Shown: piece by piece, positions 8,519-17,174 of the stretch
How positions within the stretch are numbered: position 1 is the stretch's first letter
How the letters are laid out: each line of letters begins with the position of its first letter
Program-made: the position numbers and the translations under genes
From: JAOUGY01 sp963792365
Lineage (GTDB): Bacteria; Actinomycetota; Acidimicrobiia; Spongiisociales; ZC4RG35
Direction of reading: 5' to 3'
Assembly: GCA_963792365.1 (NCBI GenBank)
Contig: CAWBVW010000010.1
Span: 124,001 to 188,000, forward strand
DNA length: 64,000 nucleotides
Notes under the pieces: generated by a model
The model's input: the letters and a program-made list of their open reading frames with translations, nothing else
Told to the model about the DNA's origin: nothing
The model's database searches: none

Positions 8519-8974
8519 TCAGCGGCGTGCTTGGAACGCGGACACGAACGCCTCCGGATTGCCGAGCTTTGGCGCATCGAAGACCTTCACGCTGTCGTCC
8601 TCGAAGACAACAGCCAGCTTGGACGACACTTTGCCGGGCTCCAGTGCCATGTCCTTCACCCGAGCGACGGGGATCGTCGCTTCCAGGCCCTTGGGCTTGC
8701 CAGACAACTGCGAATGCCCGAACACGAGCAACCTCGTGGGCGTGAGCGCCAACACGACGTTCTTCGACGGAATCTGAGCCGCCACACCGTCGGATGTGCT
8801 GAGGTCGGTGTGGGCGGCTTCGGCGACGATCGACCCCACCACTCCGCCGACGCCCATGCCTATCGCAGACGCCATGGAGCCGGACGGTTGCACGAACAGC
8901 GCTCCGGTCACGTTCTCGGACCCGATGTCGCCGGAACAGGTCTTCTGAACCTTCTTCACCCAATCGACCACCAT
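8519..8974 (-). CDS. PH-like beta-barrel protein of unknown function
   Basis: A 151-aa protein. The N-terminal part has a Gly-rich hydrophobic stretch (AIGMGVGGVVGSIVAEAA, about 36-53). The rest alternates short beta strands such as VVLALTPTRLLVFGHS and LAVVFEDDSVKVFDA, a pattern typical of bacterial PH-like or GRAM-type domains. An AGGAG site lies just upstream of the ATG at 8974. The function is unknown; a membrane-associated or lipid-binding role is possible. Confidence 0.65.
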   Translation of the reverse strand: MVVDWVKKVQKTCSGDIGSENVTGALFVQPSGSMASAIGMGVGGVVGSIVAEAAHTDLSTSDGVAAQIPSKNVVLALTPTRLLVFGHSQLSGKPKGLEATIPVARVKDMALEPGKVSSKLAVVFEDDSVKVFDAPKLGNPEAFVSAFQARR

Positions 8975-9049
8975 GATCTCCTATCGTCGGATCAGACTCC
9001 AGATCCGGATCATGGCGGTCTGATACGCACCATCGGGCACGAGCCATGT

Positions 9050-10228
9050 TCAGAGCCGGTCGAGTGCCTTGCGGATGCCGGCAACAGCCTGTCGAATGCG
9101 GTGTTCGTTCTCCACGAGGGCAAACCGCACGAATCCTTCACCGGTGGGCCCGAATCCCATGCCCGGGCTGACGGCCACCTTGGCGTTGTCGATCAGGTGA
9201 ATCGCAAAGTCCAGACTTCCCATCTCGGAGTACGGGTCGGGCAACGGCGCCCACACGAACATGGTGCCCTTGGGCTTCTCGATCTTCCACCCCGTGCGGT
9301 TGAGGCCGTCGACCAGGGCATCGCGCCGAGCCCGATAGATCTCGTTGACCTCACCGACGTAGTCATCGCCTTCGTTGAGAGCAATGATCGACGCGATCTG
9401 GATCGGCTGGAACGTGCCGTAGTCCAGATACGACTTGAGTTTGGCGAGGGCAGCGATGATCTCAGGGTTCCCGACCAGAAACCCCATCCGCCATCCGGCC
9501 ATCGAATGTCCCTTCGTGAGCGTGTACAGCTCGACACCGACCTCTTTGGCGCCCGGGACCTCGAGCATCGACGGCGGTACGTAGCCATCGAACGCTATGT
9601 CGGCGTATGCGAAGTCGTGAACGACGATGACACCGTGCTGGTGGGCGAAACTGACGAGCTTCTCGAAGAACTCGAGCTCCACACAGTGAGTGGTCGGGTT
9701 GTGCGGGAAGGACACGACGATGACCTTGGGTTGGGGCCACGAGTTCCTGAACATCCGCTCGAGGACGTCGAAGTAGTCGACTTCGGAATCGATGGGAGCC
9801 ATGCGCGCCTCCGCACCGGCCATCGACGCCGCATAGATGTGGATCGGGTACGACGGCGTCGGCACGATGGCGGCGTCGCCCGGCTGCACGAGCACCCACA
9901 TGAGGTGCGAGAGGCCTTCCTTGGCACCGATCGTCGAAATCACCTCTGTCTCAGGATCGAGCGTCACGCCAAAGCGCCGTTCATAGCGCTCGGCGACCGC
10001 CTTCCGGAGATTCGGCAGACCCCGCGACACGGAGTAACGATGGTTGCGAGGGTTGCGGGCAGCTTCGATGAGCTTGTCCACCACAAAGGGCGCCGATGGG
10101 ACATCGGGATTCCCGAAACCGAGGTCCACCACGTCCTCGCCGGCCCGGCGGGCGGCCATCTTGCGCTGGTTGACCTCTGCGAACACGTAGGGCGGGAGAT
10201 TGTCGATGCGCCGGAACTCGAAGTCCAT
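9050..10228 (-). CDS. Class I/II pyridoxal-phosphate aminotransferase (alanine/LL-DAP type)
   Basis: Transfers amino groups between an amino acid and a 2-oxo acid. The 392-aa protein has the class I signature set: PHNPT (N177), HDFAYAD (D205), and LTKGHSMAGWRMGF with PLP lysine K239, then a C-terminal substrate-binding arginine region (GFVRFALVENEHRIRQA). The GHSMAGWR form is common in bacterial alanine transaminases of subgroup I-gamma. Alanine or a related amino acid is the likeliest substrate, but aspartate and LL-diaminopimelate enzymes are close relatives. Confidence 0.88.
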   Translation of the reverse strand: MDFEFRRIDNLPPYVFAEVNQRKMAARRAGEDVVDLGFGNPDVPSAPFVVDKLIEAARNPRNHRYSVSRGLPNLRKAVAERYERRFGVTLDPETEVISTIGAKEGLSHLMWVLVQPGDAAIVPTPSYPIHIYAASMAGAEARMAPIDSEVDYFDVLERMFRNSWPQPKVIVVSFPHNPTTHCVELEFFEKLVSFAHQHGVIVVHDFAYADIAFDGYVPPSMLEVPGAKEVGVELYTLTKGHSMAGWRMGFLVGNPEIIAALAKLKSYLDYGTFQPIQIASIIALNEGDDYVGEVNEIYRARRDALVDGLNRTGWKIEKPKGTMFVWAPLPDPYSEMGSLDFAIHLIDNAKVAVSPGMGFGPTGEGFVRFALVENEHRIRQAVAGIRKALDRL

Positions 10229-10259
10229 GGGTCAAAGCCTACCGACCGGTCTCGCCCCT

Positions 10260-11057
10260 TCAGCTCACTTTCCCGAGAACGGCCTGTGCGAACGACTCCC
10301 ATCGCTCGGGACGATTGGGGAGCACGGACAGCACCAGATGGTCGACACCGGCGTCGACGAGTGATCGCAGATGCGCTCGCACCTGAACGTCAGTGCCCGT
10401 GATCGTCCCCCCTCGACCGCCGCGTTCCTGGAGGATCGCATCGAGATCCCCTCGATCGCGTCCCATAACGACCGACCCACCCCAGCTCACGGTGTACCCC
10501 TCTCTTCCCGCCGGCAGCCGGGCGATGGTGTCGACGAGCCGGGAGCGGTCCACCGCCCAGCCGTTCCACCCGTCGCCGGTGGCTGCCAACTCGAGGATGC
10601 GCGGATGAAGCCCCCCGACCCAACGCTGCACCCCGGCGTCTGCGCTCGCAGCGAGGGTTGCGGCCACGACCTCCAAGCGCTCATCCAGCGTCTGGGCTCG
10701 CCGGCCGTAACGATGGTCCTCATCGGCGGTGAGGGGATCACCGGCTCCGAGACCGATGATCGCCCGGCCCGGTGCGATCATCCCCACCGTGCGGGCCGCG
10801 GCCGTCGACAGCGTCGCCCCGCGGAGGGGCGCTCGCATCACCAGCGACCCGATCGAAATCCGTTCGGTCGTCGCGGCGACCGCACCGAGCGTCGCCGCAA
10901 GCTCGAGGATCGGCCGCGAGGGGTCGTCGAGCGGAATCAAGTGGTCGAACAGGAAGAACCCGTCGAACCCGAGGTCTTCGGCATGCCGAGCGGCCTCACC
11001 CACACGACGGAACGTCGACGAGAACTGAGGAGCAGTCAGGGAGACCGCAGCCGTCAC
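10260..11057 (-). CDS. LLM-class flavin/F420-dependent oxidoreductase
   Basis: A 265-aa luciferase-like TIM-barrel protein. It shows the family's features: FDGFFLFDHL near residues 31-40, a TTERISIGSLV strand, GMIAPGRAIIGLGAGD, and RYGRRAQTLDERLEVV. In actinomycetes most such proteins use coenzyme F420, though FMN cannot be excluded. It is rather short for the class (usually 290-340 aa). Its start overlaps the DUF1232 gene by four bases, making it the last gene of a tightly coupled minus-strand operon. Confidence 0.8.
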   Translation of the reverse strand: MTAAVSLTAPQFSSTFRRVGEAARHAEDLGFDGFFLFDHLIPLDDPSRPILELAATLGAVAATTERISIGSLVMRAPLRGATLSTAAARTVGMIAPGRAIIGLGAGDPLTADEDHRYGRRAQTLDERLEVVAATLAASADAGVQRWVGGLHPRILELAATGDGWNGWAVDRSRLVDTIARLPAGREGYTVSWGGSVVMGRDRGDLDAILQERGGRGGTITGTDVQVRAHLRSLVDAGVDHLVLSVLPNRPERWESFAQAVLGKVS

Positions 11058-11479
11058 GTTCCGGCGAGCCCCCTGAACAGGCGACGCACCTTCGCAGGGA
11101 CGAGATCGGATGCAACGTCGAGAACCGACCGCACCAGCTCGAGAAGATCACGCGGGCCATCCCAGTGCTCGAGGACCACCTCCTCGCCTGCGACGTTGAT
11201 GAGATGATTCAGAGCCAGGGCCACGACGAGAACGTCGTCGACAACGCCGACCACGGGTATGAAGTCAGGGAGCACGTCGACGGGCGACACCAGATATCCG
11301 AGGGCGCCTGCCACCACGAGTTTGCTGCGCCGAGGAACCCGCTGATCCTTGGCGAGGCGGCCGAGCAATTTGATGAGGTTCGGAAACAGCAGGGCGGAGT
11401 CCAGTGCGAACTGACGAAGTTGCACCGAACTTCCGGTGCCCGGTGAGATCACTTCGTCTGGTCGGAGGGAGTCGGTCAT
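11054..11479 (-). CDS. DUF1232 (YkvA-type) membrane-associated protein
   Basis: A 141-aa protein with the DUF1232 core GYLVSPVDVLPDFIPVVG followed by VDDVLVVALAL, a short hydrophobic hairpin of unknown function. Both ends overlap neighbours by four bases, with the ROK gene upstream and the LLM gene downstream. A charged C-terminal helix follows the core. No biochemical role is known for the family. Confidence 0.82.
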   Translation of the reverse strand: MTDSLRPDEVISPGTGSSVQLRQFALDSALLFPNLIKLLGRLAKDQRVPRRSKLVVAGALGYLVSPVDVLPDFIPVVGVVDDVLVVALALNHLINVAGEEVVLEHWDGPRDLLELVRSVLDVASDLVPAKVRRLFRGLAGT

Positions 11480-12480
11480 CGTTGGTCCTCTGGGACGTTC
11501 TGTCGAGCCGCTGGCATGTCAACCGGGCCATCCCGGCCGGGTATCACCGTACCGCCGGCTTCGCCCAACCGTGCAGCAAGCAGTGCCGCCCCCACCGCGC
11601 CCGCATACGCACCGTGGTGTGCTTCGACGAGCGGTGTCGGTGGCCGGTGAGTCGATCCGGACATGTTGGATGCTATCGCCGTCCGGGCGGGATCCAACAA
11701 CCATCGACCGGCTCGTGCCACCGCACCACCGATCACCACCACGGCGGGATCGAGCACGAGGATGAGGTTCGCCACACCGCGACCCATCCACCCTCCGGCC
11801 TCGGCGAGGACCGAACGGGCGGCGGCGTCACCCGACTCGGCTGCCCTCGTCAGGAGCGAAGCATCGATCCCACCCGACGAGACGGCGAGCTGTGCCAGCA
11901 TCCCGTCGGGTGCATGAGCGACGAGCTCCGACGCCCGCCGATCCAAGACCTCACCTGACACCAGCGTTTCCCAGCATCCACGTCGCCCACAGGCGCACAG
12001 GTCACCGTCGGGCTGGAGGGTCATGTGACCCACCTCGCCCGCAAAAGATCGGCCCCGATAGATCTCGCCGGCCACGACGAGGCCGGCTCCGATCCCGGTC
12101 CCGAACATCAGCATCAGCACGGACTGCTCGTTGCGGGCGGCACCGAGTCGGGCTTCGCCGTAGGCGGCGAGGTTGGCATCGTTGTCGACGACCACCGGAA
12201 TACCGAGCCGCCGTTCCAGCTCCGCTCGGAAGGCGATCGGACCTTCTGGCATGTGCGGGCCCCACGCGAACTCGCCTTCGGGCCATCGCACGAGACCGGC
12301 GAGCCCGACGCCGACGGCAGAGACGGGGGTTGCCTCGACGATCCTCTCGGCGGTCTCGGCGACATGAGCAAACACGCCGCCGGGAGGCAACCTGTCGGTG
12401 GCCTGCTCCGAGACCGTGGAGTCTCGGTGGAGCACCCTCTTGAGGAACGTTCCTCCGACGTCGAGTCCGAGCGTCGTCAT
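11476..12480 (-). CDS. ROK-family sugar kinase (glucokinase-like)
   Basis: Probably phosphorylates glucose or a related sugar with ATP. The 334-aa protein has the phosphate-binding GLDVGGT at 5-11, catalytic D101 in VDNDANLAA, and the ROK zinc site formed by H152 and C162, C164 and C169 (CACGRRGCWE). The ATG at 12480 was chosen because the protein begins right before the phosphate-1 motif and overlaps the preceding small gene by four bases. No DNA-binding domain is present, so it is a kinase rather than a NagC-type repressor. Confidence 0.9.
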   Translation of the reverse strand: MTTLGLDVGGTFLKRVLHRDSTVSEQATDRLPPGGVFAHVAETAERIVEATPVSAVGVGLAGLVRWPEGEFAWGPHMPEGPIAFRAELERRLGIPVVVDNDANLAAYGEARLGAARNEQSVLMLMFGTGIGAGLVVAGEIYRGRSFAGEVGHMTLQPDGDLCACGRRGCWETLVSGEVLDRRASELVAHAPDGMLAQLAVSSGGIDASLLTRAAESGDAAARSVLAEAGGWMGRGVANLILVLDPAVVVIGGAVARAGRWLLDPARTAIASNMSGSTHRPPTPLVEAHHGAYAGAVGAALLAARLGEAGGTVIPGRDGPVDMPAARQNVPEDQR

Positions 12481-12671
12481 TCGAGATCTATACGCTGACG
12501 AATGGGCCGCTGTTCGGGTTCCGGTCCTTCTCGCCTGGCCTTGCCGAGTTCGTCGAGCACGGCCTCGACCGCCTTCAGACTCTCGACACCGGCTTTCAGC
12601 AGGTGGTATGCGGCCCGCGCACCTGCCCGCTTGAGGGTCTCGAACCCATCGGCTTGGGGGACACCGCTCAA
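12477..12671 (-). CDS. Small helical protein of unknown function
   Basis: A 64-aa charged, largely helical protein (AYHLLKAGVESLKAVEAVLDELGK) starting with TTG at 12671. The TTG overlaps the arsA stop (TTGA), and its own stop overlaps the ROK start, so it is translationally coupled on both sides. It may be a partner of the ArsA-like ATPase. The family is not recognised. Confidence 0.6.
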   Translation of the reverse strand: MSGVPQADGFETLKRAGARAAYHLLKAGVESLKAVEAVLDELGKARREGPEPEQRPIRQRIDLE

Positions 12672-13852
12672 CGCTTGCTCCGAGGTCCCGGAGGCCCGAA
12701 CACAACGGTGAGCACTCCTTCGTCGAGGCTGGCCTTCGAAACATGACGCCGGTGTAGCGAGTCGGGAAGGACGAAAGAACGACGATATGGACCGATCTCC
12801 ACGTACAGCTCTCCGCCATGACGGAACACGTTGAGCTCATCCCGGCCTGCAAACGCGACGTCCATCTCCATGATCACGTCGCCACCGAGTTCGGACATGC
12901 GGAAGGGATTGTTGGCCCTGAAGTCCTTGATCGGGTCGAGATCTCCGTACAGCTCGGCTGCCAGCAGCCGGAGCCGTTCCACACCGACCATCTCGTCGTC
13001 GAAGAGCCTGAGATGAAGACGCGGGACCTCGCTGAACGCGTGGTCCACCGTGCGGAGATGATCGGCCTGGATCCGGCGCCAACGGTCGAAGTACGGGTCT
13101 GAGACCTCGGCGGGGAGCACCCGATTCACCACGACCCCGTCGACCCCGTACCCGAACAGGCCGAGATAGGTGTAGGTGCGTCGCGCCTCGTCGATCACCA
13201 TCTTCTCGGGATTCATGACGAGGCGGGCAGAGGTGATGAAGGGGTCGCCGAGCAACTCCTTGATCTGCTCCACTCCGTCGAAGACACCCTGGGCGGCCGC
13301 AAACACCGAGTCGTCGGGCATCGGGAGGTCGGTCATGCGGCTGAGAATGGGACGCGCCGCTTTCATGATCTTTCGTTCGGTGGGCATGACGCGGTCGAAA
13401 TACCACGAGAGCACCTCGGGCAGGCTGAGCAGGCGGAGGGTCTCGGCGGTGGGGGCGCAGTCGACGACGATCACGTCGTAAGCGCCCGATCGGGCGTGTT
13501 CGTTGACGTCGAGGAGGGCGAACAACTCGTCCATCCCCGGGAATACGAGGAACTCCTCGGCTTCGATACCGCCCACGCCACCCCAGTCGAGGACGCTCAT
13601 CAGTTGATCGCGGATCGCGCCCCAGTGGCGTTCCAATTGATCCTGGGTGTCGATCTGCTGTCCATGTAGTCCGGGAACAACCTGAGTTGGCAGGTCGCCA
13701 AGGCGGACATCCAACGCATCGGCGAGCGAATGTGCGGGGTCGGTTGAGGACACCAACGTGCGATGGCCGGCGTCGGCGGCCGCGATCGCCGTGGCGGCGG
13801 CCACGGTGGTCTTGCCAACCCCGCCCTTGCCGGTGACGAGGACGATTCTCAC
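12668..13852 (-). CDS. ArsA/Get3-family ATPase
   Basis: A 394-aa deviant-Walker ATPase. The P-loop is GKGGVGKT (8-15) with the signature lysine K9, followed by STDPAHSLADAL (switch-like). VIVDCAPTAETLRLL is the intradimer switch region, and a C-terminal small beta domain is typical of actinobacterial ArsA-like proteins. There is no arsenic operon nearby, so arsenite transport is unlikely. A chaperone-like or membrane-protein-related role is more plausible. It leads the overlapping operon down to the LLM gene. Confidence 0.88.
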   Translation of the reverse strand: MRIVLVTGKGGVGKTTVAAATAIAAADAGHRTLVSSTDPAHSLADALDVRLGDLPTQVVPGLHGQQIDTQDQLERHWGAIRDQLMSVLDWGGVGGIEAEEFLVFPGMDELFALLDVNEHARSGAYDVIVVDCAPTAETLRLLSLPEVLSWYFDRVMPTERKIMKAARPILSRMTDLPMPDDSVFAAAQGVFDGVEQIKELLGDPFITSARLVMNPEKMVIDEARRTYTYLGLFGYGVDGVVVNRVLPAEVSDPYFDRWRRIQADHLRTVDHAFSEVPRLHLRLFDDEMVGVERLRLLAAELYGDLDPIKDFRANNPFRMSELGGDVIMEMDVAFAGRDELNVFRHGGELYVEIGPYRRSFVLPDSLHRRHVSKASLDEGVLTVVFGPPGPRSKR

Positions 13853-13866
13853 TGTCGTCTCACCGG

Positions 13867-14322
13867 CTACTCGGCGACCTGTTCGACCCGCTCCCGCAGC
13901 CCGCGGAGGGCCGTAGACACGATCTGCTTCTCGACCTGACGCCTCAGGAACCCTGGGATCGTGAACGCAGGGTCTGCCCGGAGGGCGTATACGACTTCCG
14001 TCTTGCCATCGGCGAGGGCATTGAAAGTGTATGACCCTTCCATGGCCTTGAGATCGTCACCCGGCTCGGCGGTCCAGAGTATGCGCTGGGGCTCTTCGTA
14101 GACATAGCCGAGGGTGTAGGCGATCTCTTTGACCATTCCGTCGATCACAAAATGGGCTCGCGATACACGTCCCTGTTCGTCGTGATCGAGAACTTCCGTC
14201 GATCTGACACCGGTGGCCCACTCCGGGTAGGTGGCGATGTCCGCAGCCACCGAGAAACAGACCTCGGGGGTGGCGTCGATTTCGATACTCTGAACTGTGC
14301 TGTCCGCCATGTGCTTGCTCAT
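13867..14322 (-). CDS. SRPBCC (START-like) family protein
   Basis: A 151-aa helix-grip protein of the polyketide-cyclase/coenzyme Q-binding type. It begins with the common TVQSIEIDATPEVCFSVAAD pattern and YPEWATGV, and ends in a long amphipathic helix. Such proteins bind hydrophobic ligands or act in cyclisation, and the ligand is unknown here. It lies 14 bases upstream of the ArsA-like gene, so probably belongs to the same transcript. Confidence 0.82.
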   Translation of the reverse strand: MSKHMADSTVQSIEIDATPEVCFSVAADIATYPEWATGVRSTEVLDHDEQGRVSRAHFVIDGMVKEIAYTLGYVYEEPQRILWTAEPGDDLKAMEGSYTFNALADGKTEVVYALRADPAFTIPGFLRRQVEKQIVSTALRGLRERVEQVAE

Positions 14323-14352
14323 GCTAGCGCGCTCCCGGCGGCACGCCGACCG

Positions 14353-15114
14353 TCACGGGTCGAACCGTACCGCCCGCTTGGTGGCGCGAAAATACCCAAC
14401 GTTGCGGCATGCCGTCGGCCCGAGTTGCCAACGGGTGGCCTGCGGTTGATGCACGTCACCGAAGAAGTGGGCCCGGGGTCTCGTGGCTACCAGGTAGTCG
14501 AGGATCGGTCGTGACGCCCGTTCCAACCGGCCGGTGATCACGTCCCGGTGCAATGGTTCGATTGCCGGGGGAAGATGTGAGCACAACACGTCGACGGGCC
14601 CGATCCGTTCGAGTTTTGCCGCCATCTCCTCATCGGACACCTCGCCCTCGGCTCTCAGCGGGGTCGAAACACCCCCGCCTACGAATCCAACCGACAGCCC
14701 TTCGATGTCGACCACGTCGCCATCTACGAAACGGACGCCTTCCGGCAGATACGAACGCAACAACCTCGGGCGATCGACGTTGCCAAACGTGACGTATGCC
14801 GTGGCGCCCTGCAACGCATCTCGGGTCGCCTCGTACTGTGCGACGACGGCTCGTTCGAAGTCTGATCGGAAGTCCTCCCAGCGATCTCCGACGTTGTCAG
14901 TCCACAAGGTGCGCATTCGCGCGTAGTCGCCGGCAGCCCGCGCCCGGGCCGTCTGACGGGCGAAATCGATACCCAGCAGATCGGCTGTGATTCCTTCCCC
15001 GGTCCGGTAGTCCATGAGGTTGACCAAGTCGCCGAGGACCAGCAGCGTCTCTCCGGAGGTGGCAAGCCGCCTCATCGCCTCGAACTCACCATGGACATCG
15101 GAGATGAGCAGCAA
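14353..15114 (-). CDS. Calcineurin-like metallophosphoesterase
   Basis: A 253-aa phosphoesterase. Metal-ligand motifs appear in order: SDVHGEF near the N-terminus, LGDLVN, FGNVD, CSHLPP and GDVHQPQ, the full set of the superfamily. The start is inferred as TTG at 15114, giving MLLISDVHG. AAGGA precedes it and it begins one base after the upstream gene's stop. Anything further up would lie within the previous gene. The GDVHQPQ ending resembles nucleotide or phosphodiester-cleaving members; the substrate is unknown. Confidence 0.8.
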   Translation of the reverse strand: MLLISDVHGEFEAMRRLATSGETLLVLGDLVNLMDYRTGEGITADLLGIDFARQTARARAAGDYARMRTLWTDNVGDRWEDFRSDFERAVVAQYEATRDALQGATAYVTFGNVDRPRLLRSYLPEGVRFVDGDVVDIEGLSVGFVGGGVSTPLRAEGEVSDEEMAAKLERIGPVDVLCSHLPPAIEPLHRDVITGRLERASRPILDYLVATRPRAHFFGDVHQPQATRWQLGPTACRNVGYFRATKRAVRFDP

Positions 15115-15115
15115 T

Positions 15116-15403
15116 TCAGTCCTTGCCGCCGGCAAACCCGGCCCACCACGCTGCAACTGCAGCTCCGAGCACCGCCAAGCCGGCCACCACCGGCGCCGAA
15201 AGGTCGAGGGCGGCGAAGTCCGCACTCATGCCTGCCATCCCAAAGCCGACCAGGCCCGCCACCACCCGCCGACCTGCGACGCCGAACCGCTCCTCGGGAT
15301 CACGGTCGGGTCGGTCCTGGCTCGTGGCGAGCGAGTGAGCGACCATCCAGCCGATCAGGGCCAGGATTCCGATCACCAGAGCGACGGCAAAAACGGTCGT
15401 CAC
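15116..15403 (-). CDS. Small membrane protein
   Basis: A 95-aa protein with an N-terminal transmembrane segment (about 4-22) and one or two C-terminal hydrophobic segments (about 45-62 and 68-90). The cytoplasmic-looking loop (SQDRPDRDPEERFG) lies between them. Its ATG overlaps the ilvD stop by four bases, and the phosphoesterase follows one base after its stop. No family is recognised. Confidence 0.65.
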   Translation of the reverse strand: MTTVFAVALVIGILALIGWMVAHSLATSQDRPDRDPEERFGVAGRRVVAGLVGFGMAGMSADFAALDLSAPVVAGLAVLGAAVAAWWAGFAGGKD

Positions 15404-17070
15404 CGGTTCGTCACGGCTCCTTCGGCCGCCGAGCCGACCAGACGGGCGTATTTGGCGAGTACTCCGCTGGTGTAACGAGGGGGGAAGGGTTTGCGGTCCG
15501 CGGCACGTTCGTCCAAAACGGACTGATCGACGAGCACGTCGATGGTCCGGCGAGGAACGTCGACACGGATGAGGTCACCCTCCGCAACGAGCCCGATCGG
15601 ACCTTCACGTTCTGACTCTGGCGCCACATGACCGATGCACAGCCCCGTCGTTCCACCACTGAAGCGCCCATCGGTGATCAACAACACGTCTTTGCCGAGG
15701 CCGGCACCTTTGATGGCGGCGGTGATCTGGAGCATCTCGCGCATACCCGGTCCCCCGTGCGGTCCTTCGGTACGGATGATCACAACATCCCCGGCATTGA
15801 TCCGATGGGCGAACAACGCCTCGAGGGCCGCTTGTTCTCCGTCGAAGACGCGGGCCGGGCCTTCGAACACGTCGAGTTCGATCCCTGCCACCTTGACGAC
15901 AGCACCGTCAGGGGCGAGCGACCCACGGAGGATGGCGATACCGCCCTCGTGCGCCAGGGGCGCAGAAGGCGGGCGGATGACATCTTGGTCGGTTCGGAAC
16001 GAGTAGTCGGCGAGGTTCTCGGCCATGGTCTTCCCGCTCACGGTGAGCACATCGCCGTCGAGCAAGCCTGCGTCGAGAAGTGCCCTGAGGACGACCGGAA
16101 CCCCACCGATCCGATCCAGGTCGACCATGTGATAGCGGCCGAAGGGCTTCAAGTCCCCGAGATGAGGGGTCCGGCGACTGATCCGATCGAAATCCTCGAG
16201 TTCGAGCTCGACACCGGCCTCGTGGGCGATCGCCATCAGATGGAGGACGGCGTTGGTCGACCCGCCCAGGGCCATGACGGTGGTGATCGCGTTCTCGAAA
16301 GCCGGCCGGGTCATGATCTGTCGAGGTCTGATGTTGGACTCGAGAAGCCCCATCACGGCCTTCCCGGAAGCAACGGCGTAGTCCCTGAGCCGAGGGTCGA
16401 TAGCCGGGACGCTGGCCGAGCCGAGCAACGACATGCCAATCGCCTCGCCGACGGATGCCATGGTGTTGGCCGTGAACATCCCGGCGCACGAACCTGCCCC
16501 CGGGCAGGCGCTCCGCTCGATCTCGAGAAGCTCCTCGGCGGCGATCTTTCCCTCAGAGCGGGCCCCGATCGCCTCGAAGACATCGACGATCGAGATGTCC
16601 CGGCCCCGATAGTTGCCAGGCAAGCTGGATCCGCCGTAGAGGAACACCGATGGGAGGTTGGTGCGCGCCGCCGCCATCAACATGCCCGGCAGCGACTTGT
16701 CGCACCCGGCGATGCTCACCATCCCGTCGAACCGTTCGCCGTGCATCACCAACTCGACCGAGTCGGCGATCACCTCCCTGGAAACCAGCGACGCACGCAT
16801 CCCCTCGTGACCCATCGAGATACCGTCCGACACGGCAATGGTGGCGAAGACCAGCCCTACTCCGTCGGCTGCTCGGACACCTTCCTTGGCGGCCTCCGCC
16901 AGCATTGGACCCGTCACGTTGCAGGGGGTGACCTCGTTCCCGGCAGAGACGAGGCCTATCTGCGGTTTCGAGAAGTCGTCGTCGGTGAGACCGACGGCAC
17001 GGAGCATCGCTCGGGCCGCGGCCTTTGCGTCGCCCTCCGTGACATCCTGAGAGTGGATCTTCTGCGCCAT
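15400..17070 (-). CDS. ilvD: Dihydroxy-acid dehydratase
   Basis: Third step of valine and isoleucine synthesis, dehydrating dihydroxy acids to 2-oxo acids with an iron-sulfur cluster. The 556-aa protein has cluster cysteines C50 (TPCN), C123 (GCDKSLPG) and C195 (CPGAGSC). The start at 17070 (MAQKIHSQDV) fits the family length. No ribosome site is seen, but TATCCT lies eight bases upstream, so the mRNA may be leaderless. It is unlinked to ilvBNC, about 5 kb away and divergent. Confidence 0.95.
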   Translation of the reverse strand: MAQKIHSQDVTEGDAKAAARAMLRAVGLTDDDFSKPQIGLVSAGNEVTPCNVTGPMLAEAAKEGVRAADGVGLVFATIAVSDGISMGHEGMRASLVSREVIADSVELVMHGERFDGMVSIAGCDKSLPGMLMAAARTNLPSVFLYGGSSLPGNYRGRDISIVDVFEAIGARSEGKIAAEELLEIERSACPGAGSCAGMFTANTMASVGEAIGMSLLGSASVPAIDPRLRDYAVASGKAVMGLLESNIRPRQIMTRPAFENAITTVMALGGSTNAVLHLMAIAHEAGVELELEDFDRISRRTPHLGDLKPFGRYHMVDLDRIGGVPVVLRALLDAGLLDGDVLTVSGKTMAENLADYSFRTDQDVIRPPSAPLAHEGGIAILRGSLAPDGAVVKVAGIELDVFEGPARVFDGEQAALEALFAHRINAGDVVIIRTEGPHGGPGMREMLQITAAIKGAGLGKDVLLITDGRFSGGTTGLCIGHVAPESEREGPIGLVAEGDLIRVDVPRRTIDVLVDQSVLDERAADRKPFPPRYTSGVLAKYARLVGSAAEGAVTNR

Positions 17071-17174
17071 CGGCCGGAGGATACAGACCGGCACCGGCAC
17101 CCTGGTCGACGGGATCGGTCTCCTGGCTAGGCTGCCGCAGGTTCCGGGGTCGCATCGCTCACGAGGGGTGGCAC

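Noticed and set aside
12668..13852. Arsenite efflux function for the ArsA-like ATPase
   Set aside because: No arsB, arsR, arsC or arsD nearby and no typical metalloid cysteine triad visible.
15628..17130. 500-codon plus-strand frame opposite ilvD
   Set aside because: Shadow of ilvD with His/Asp/Arg-rich composition and no recognisable motif.
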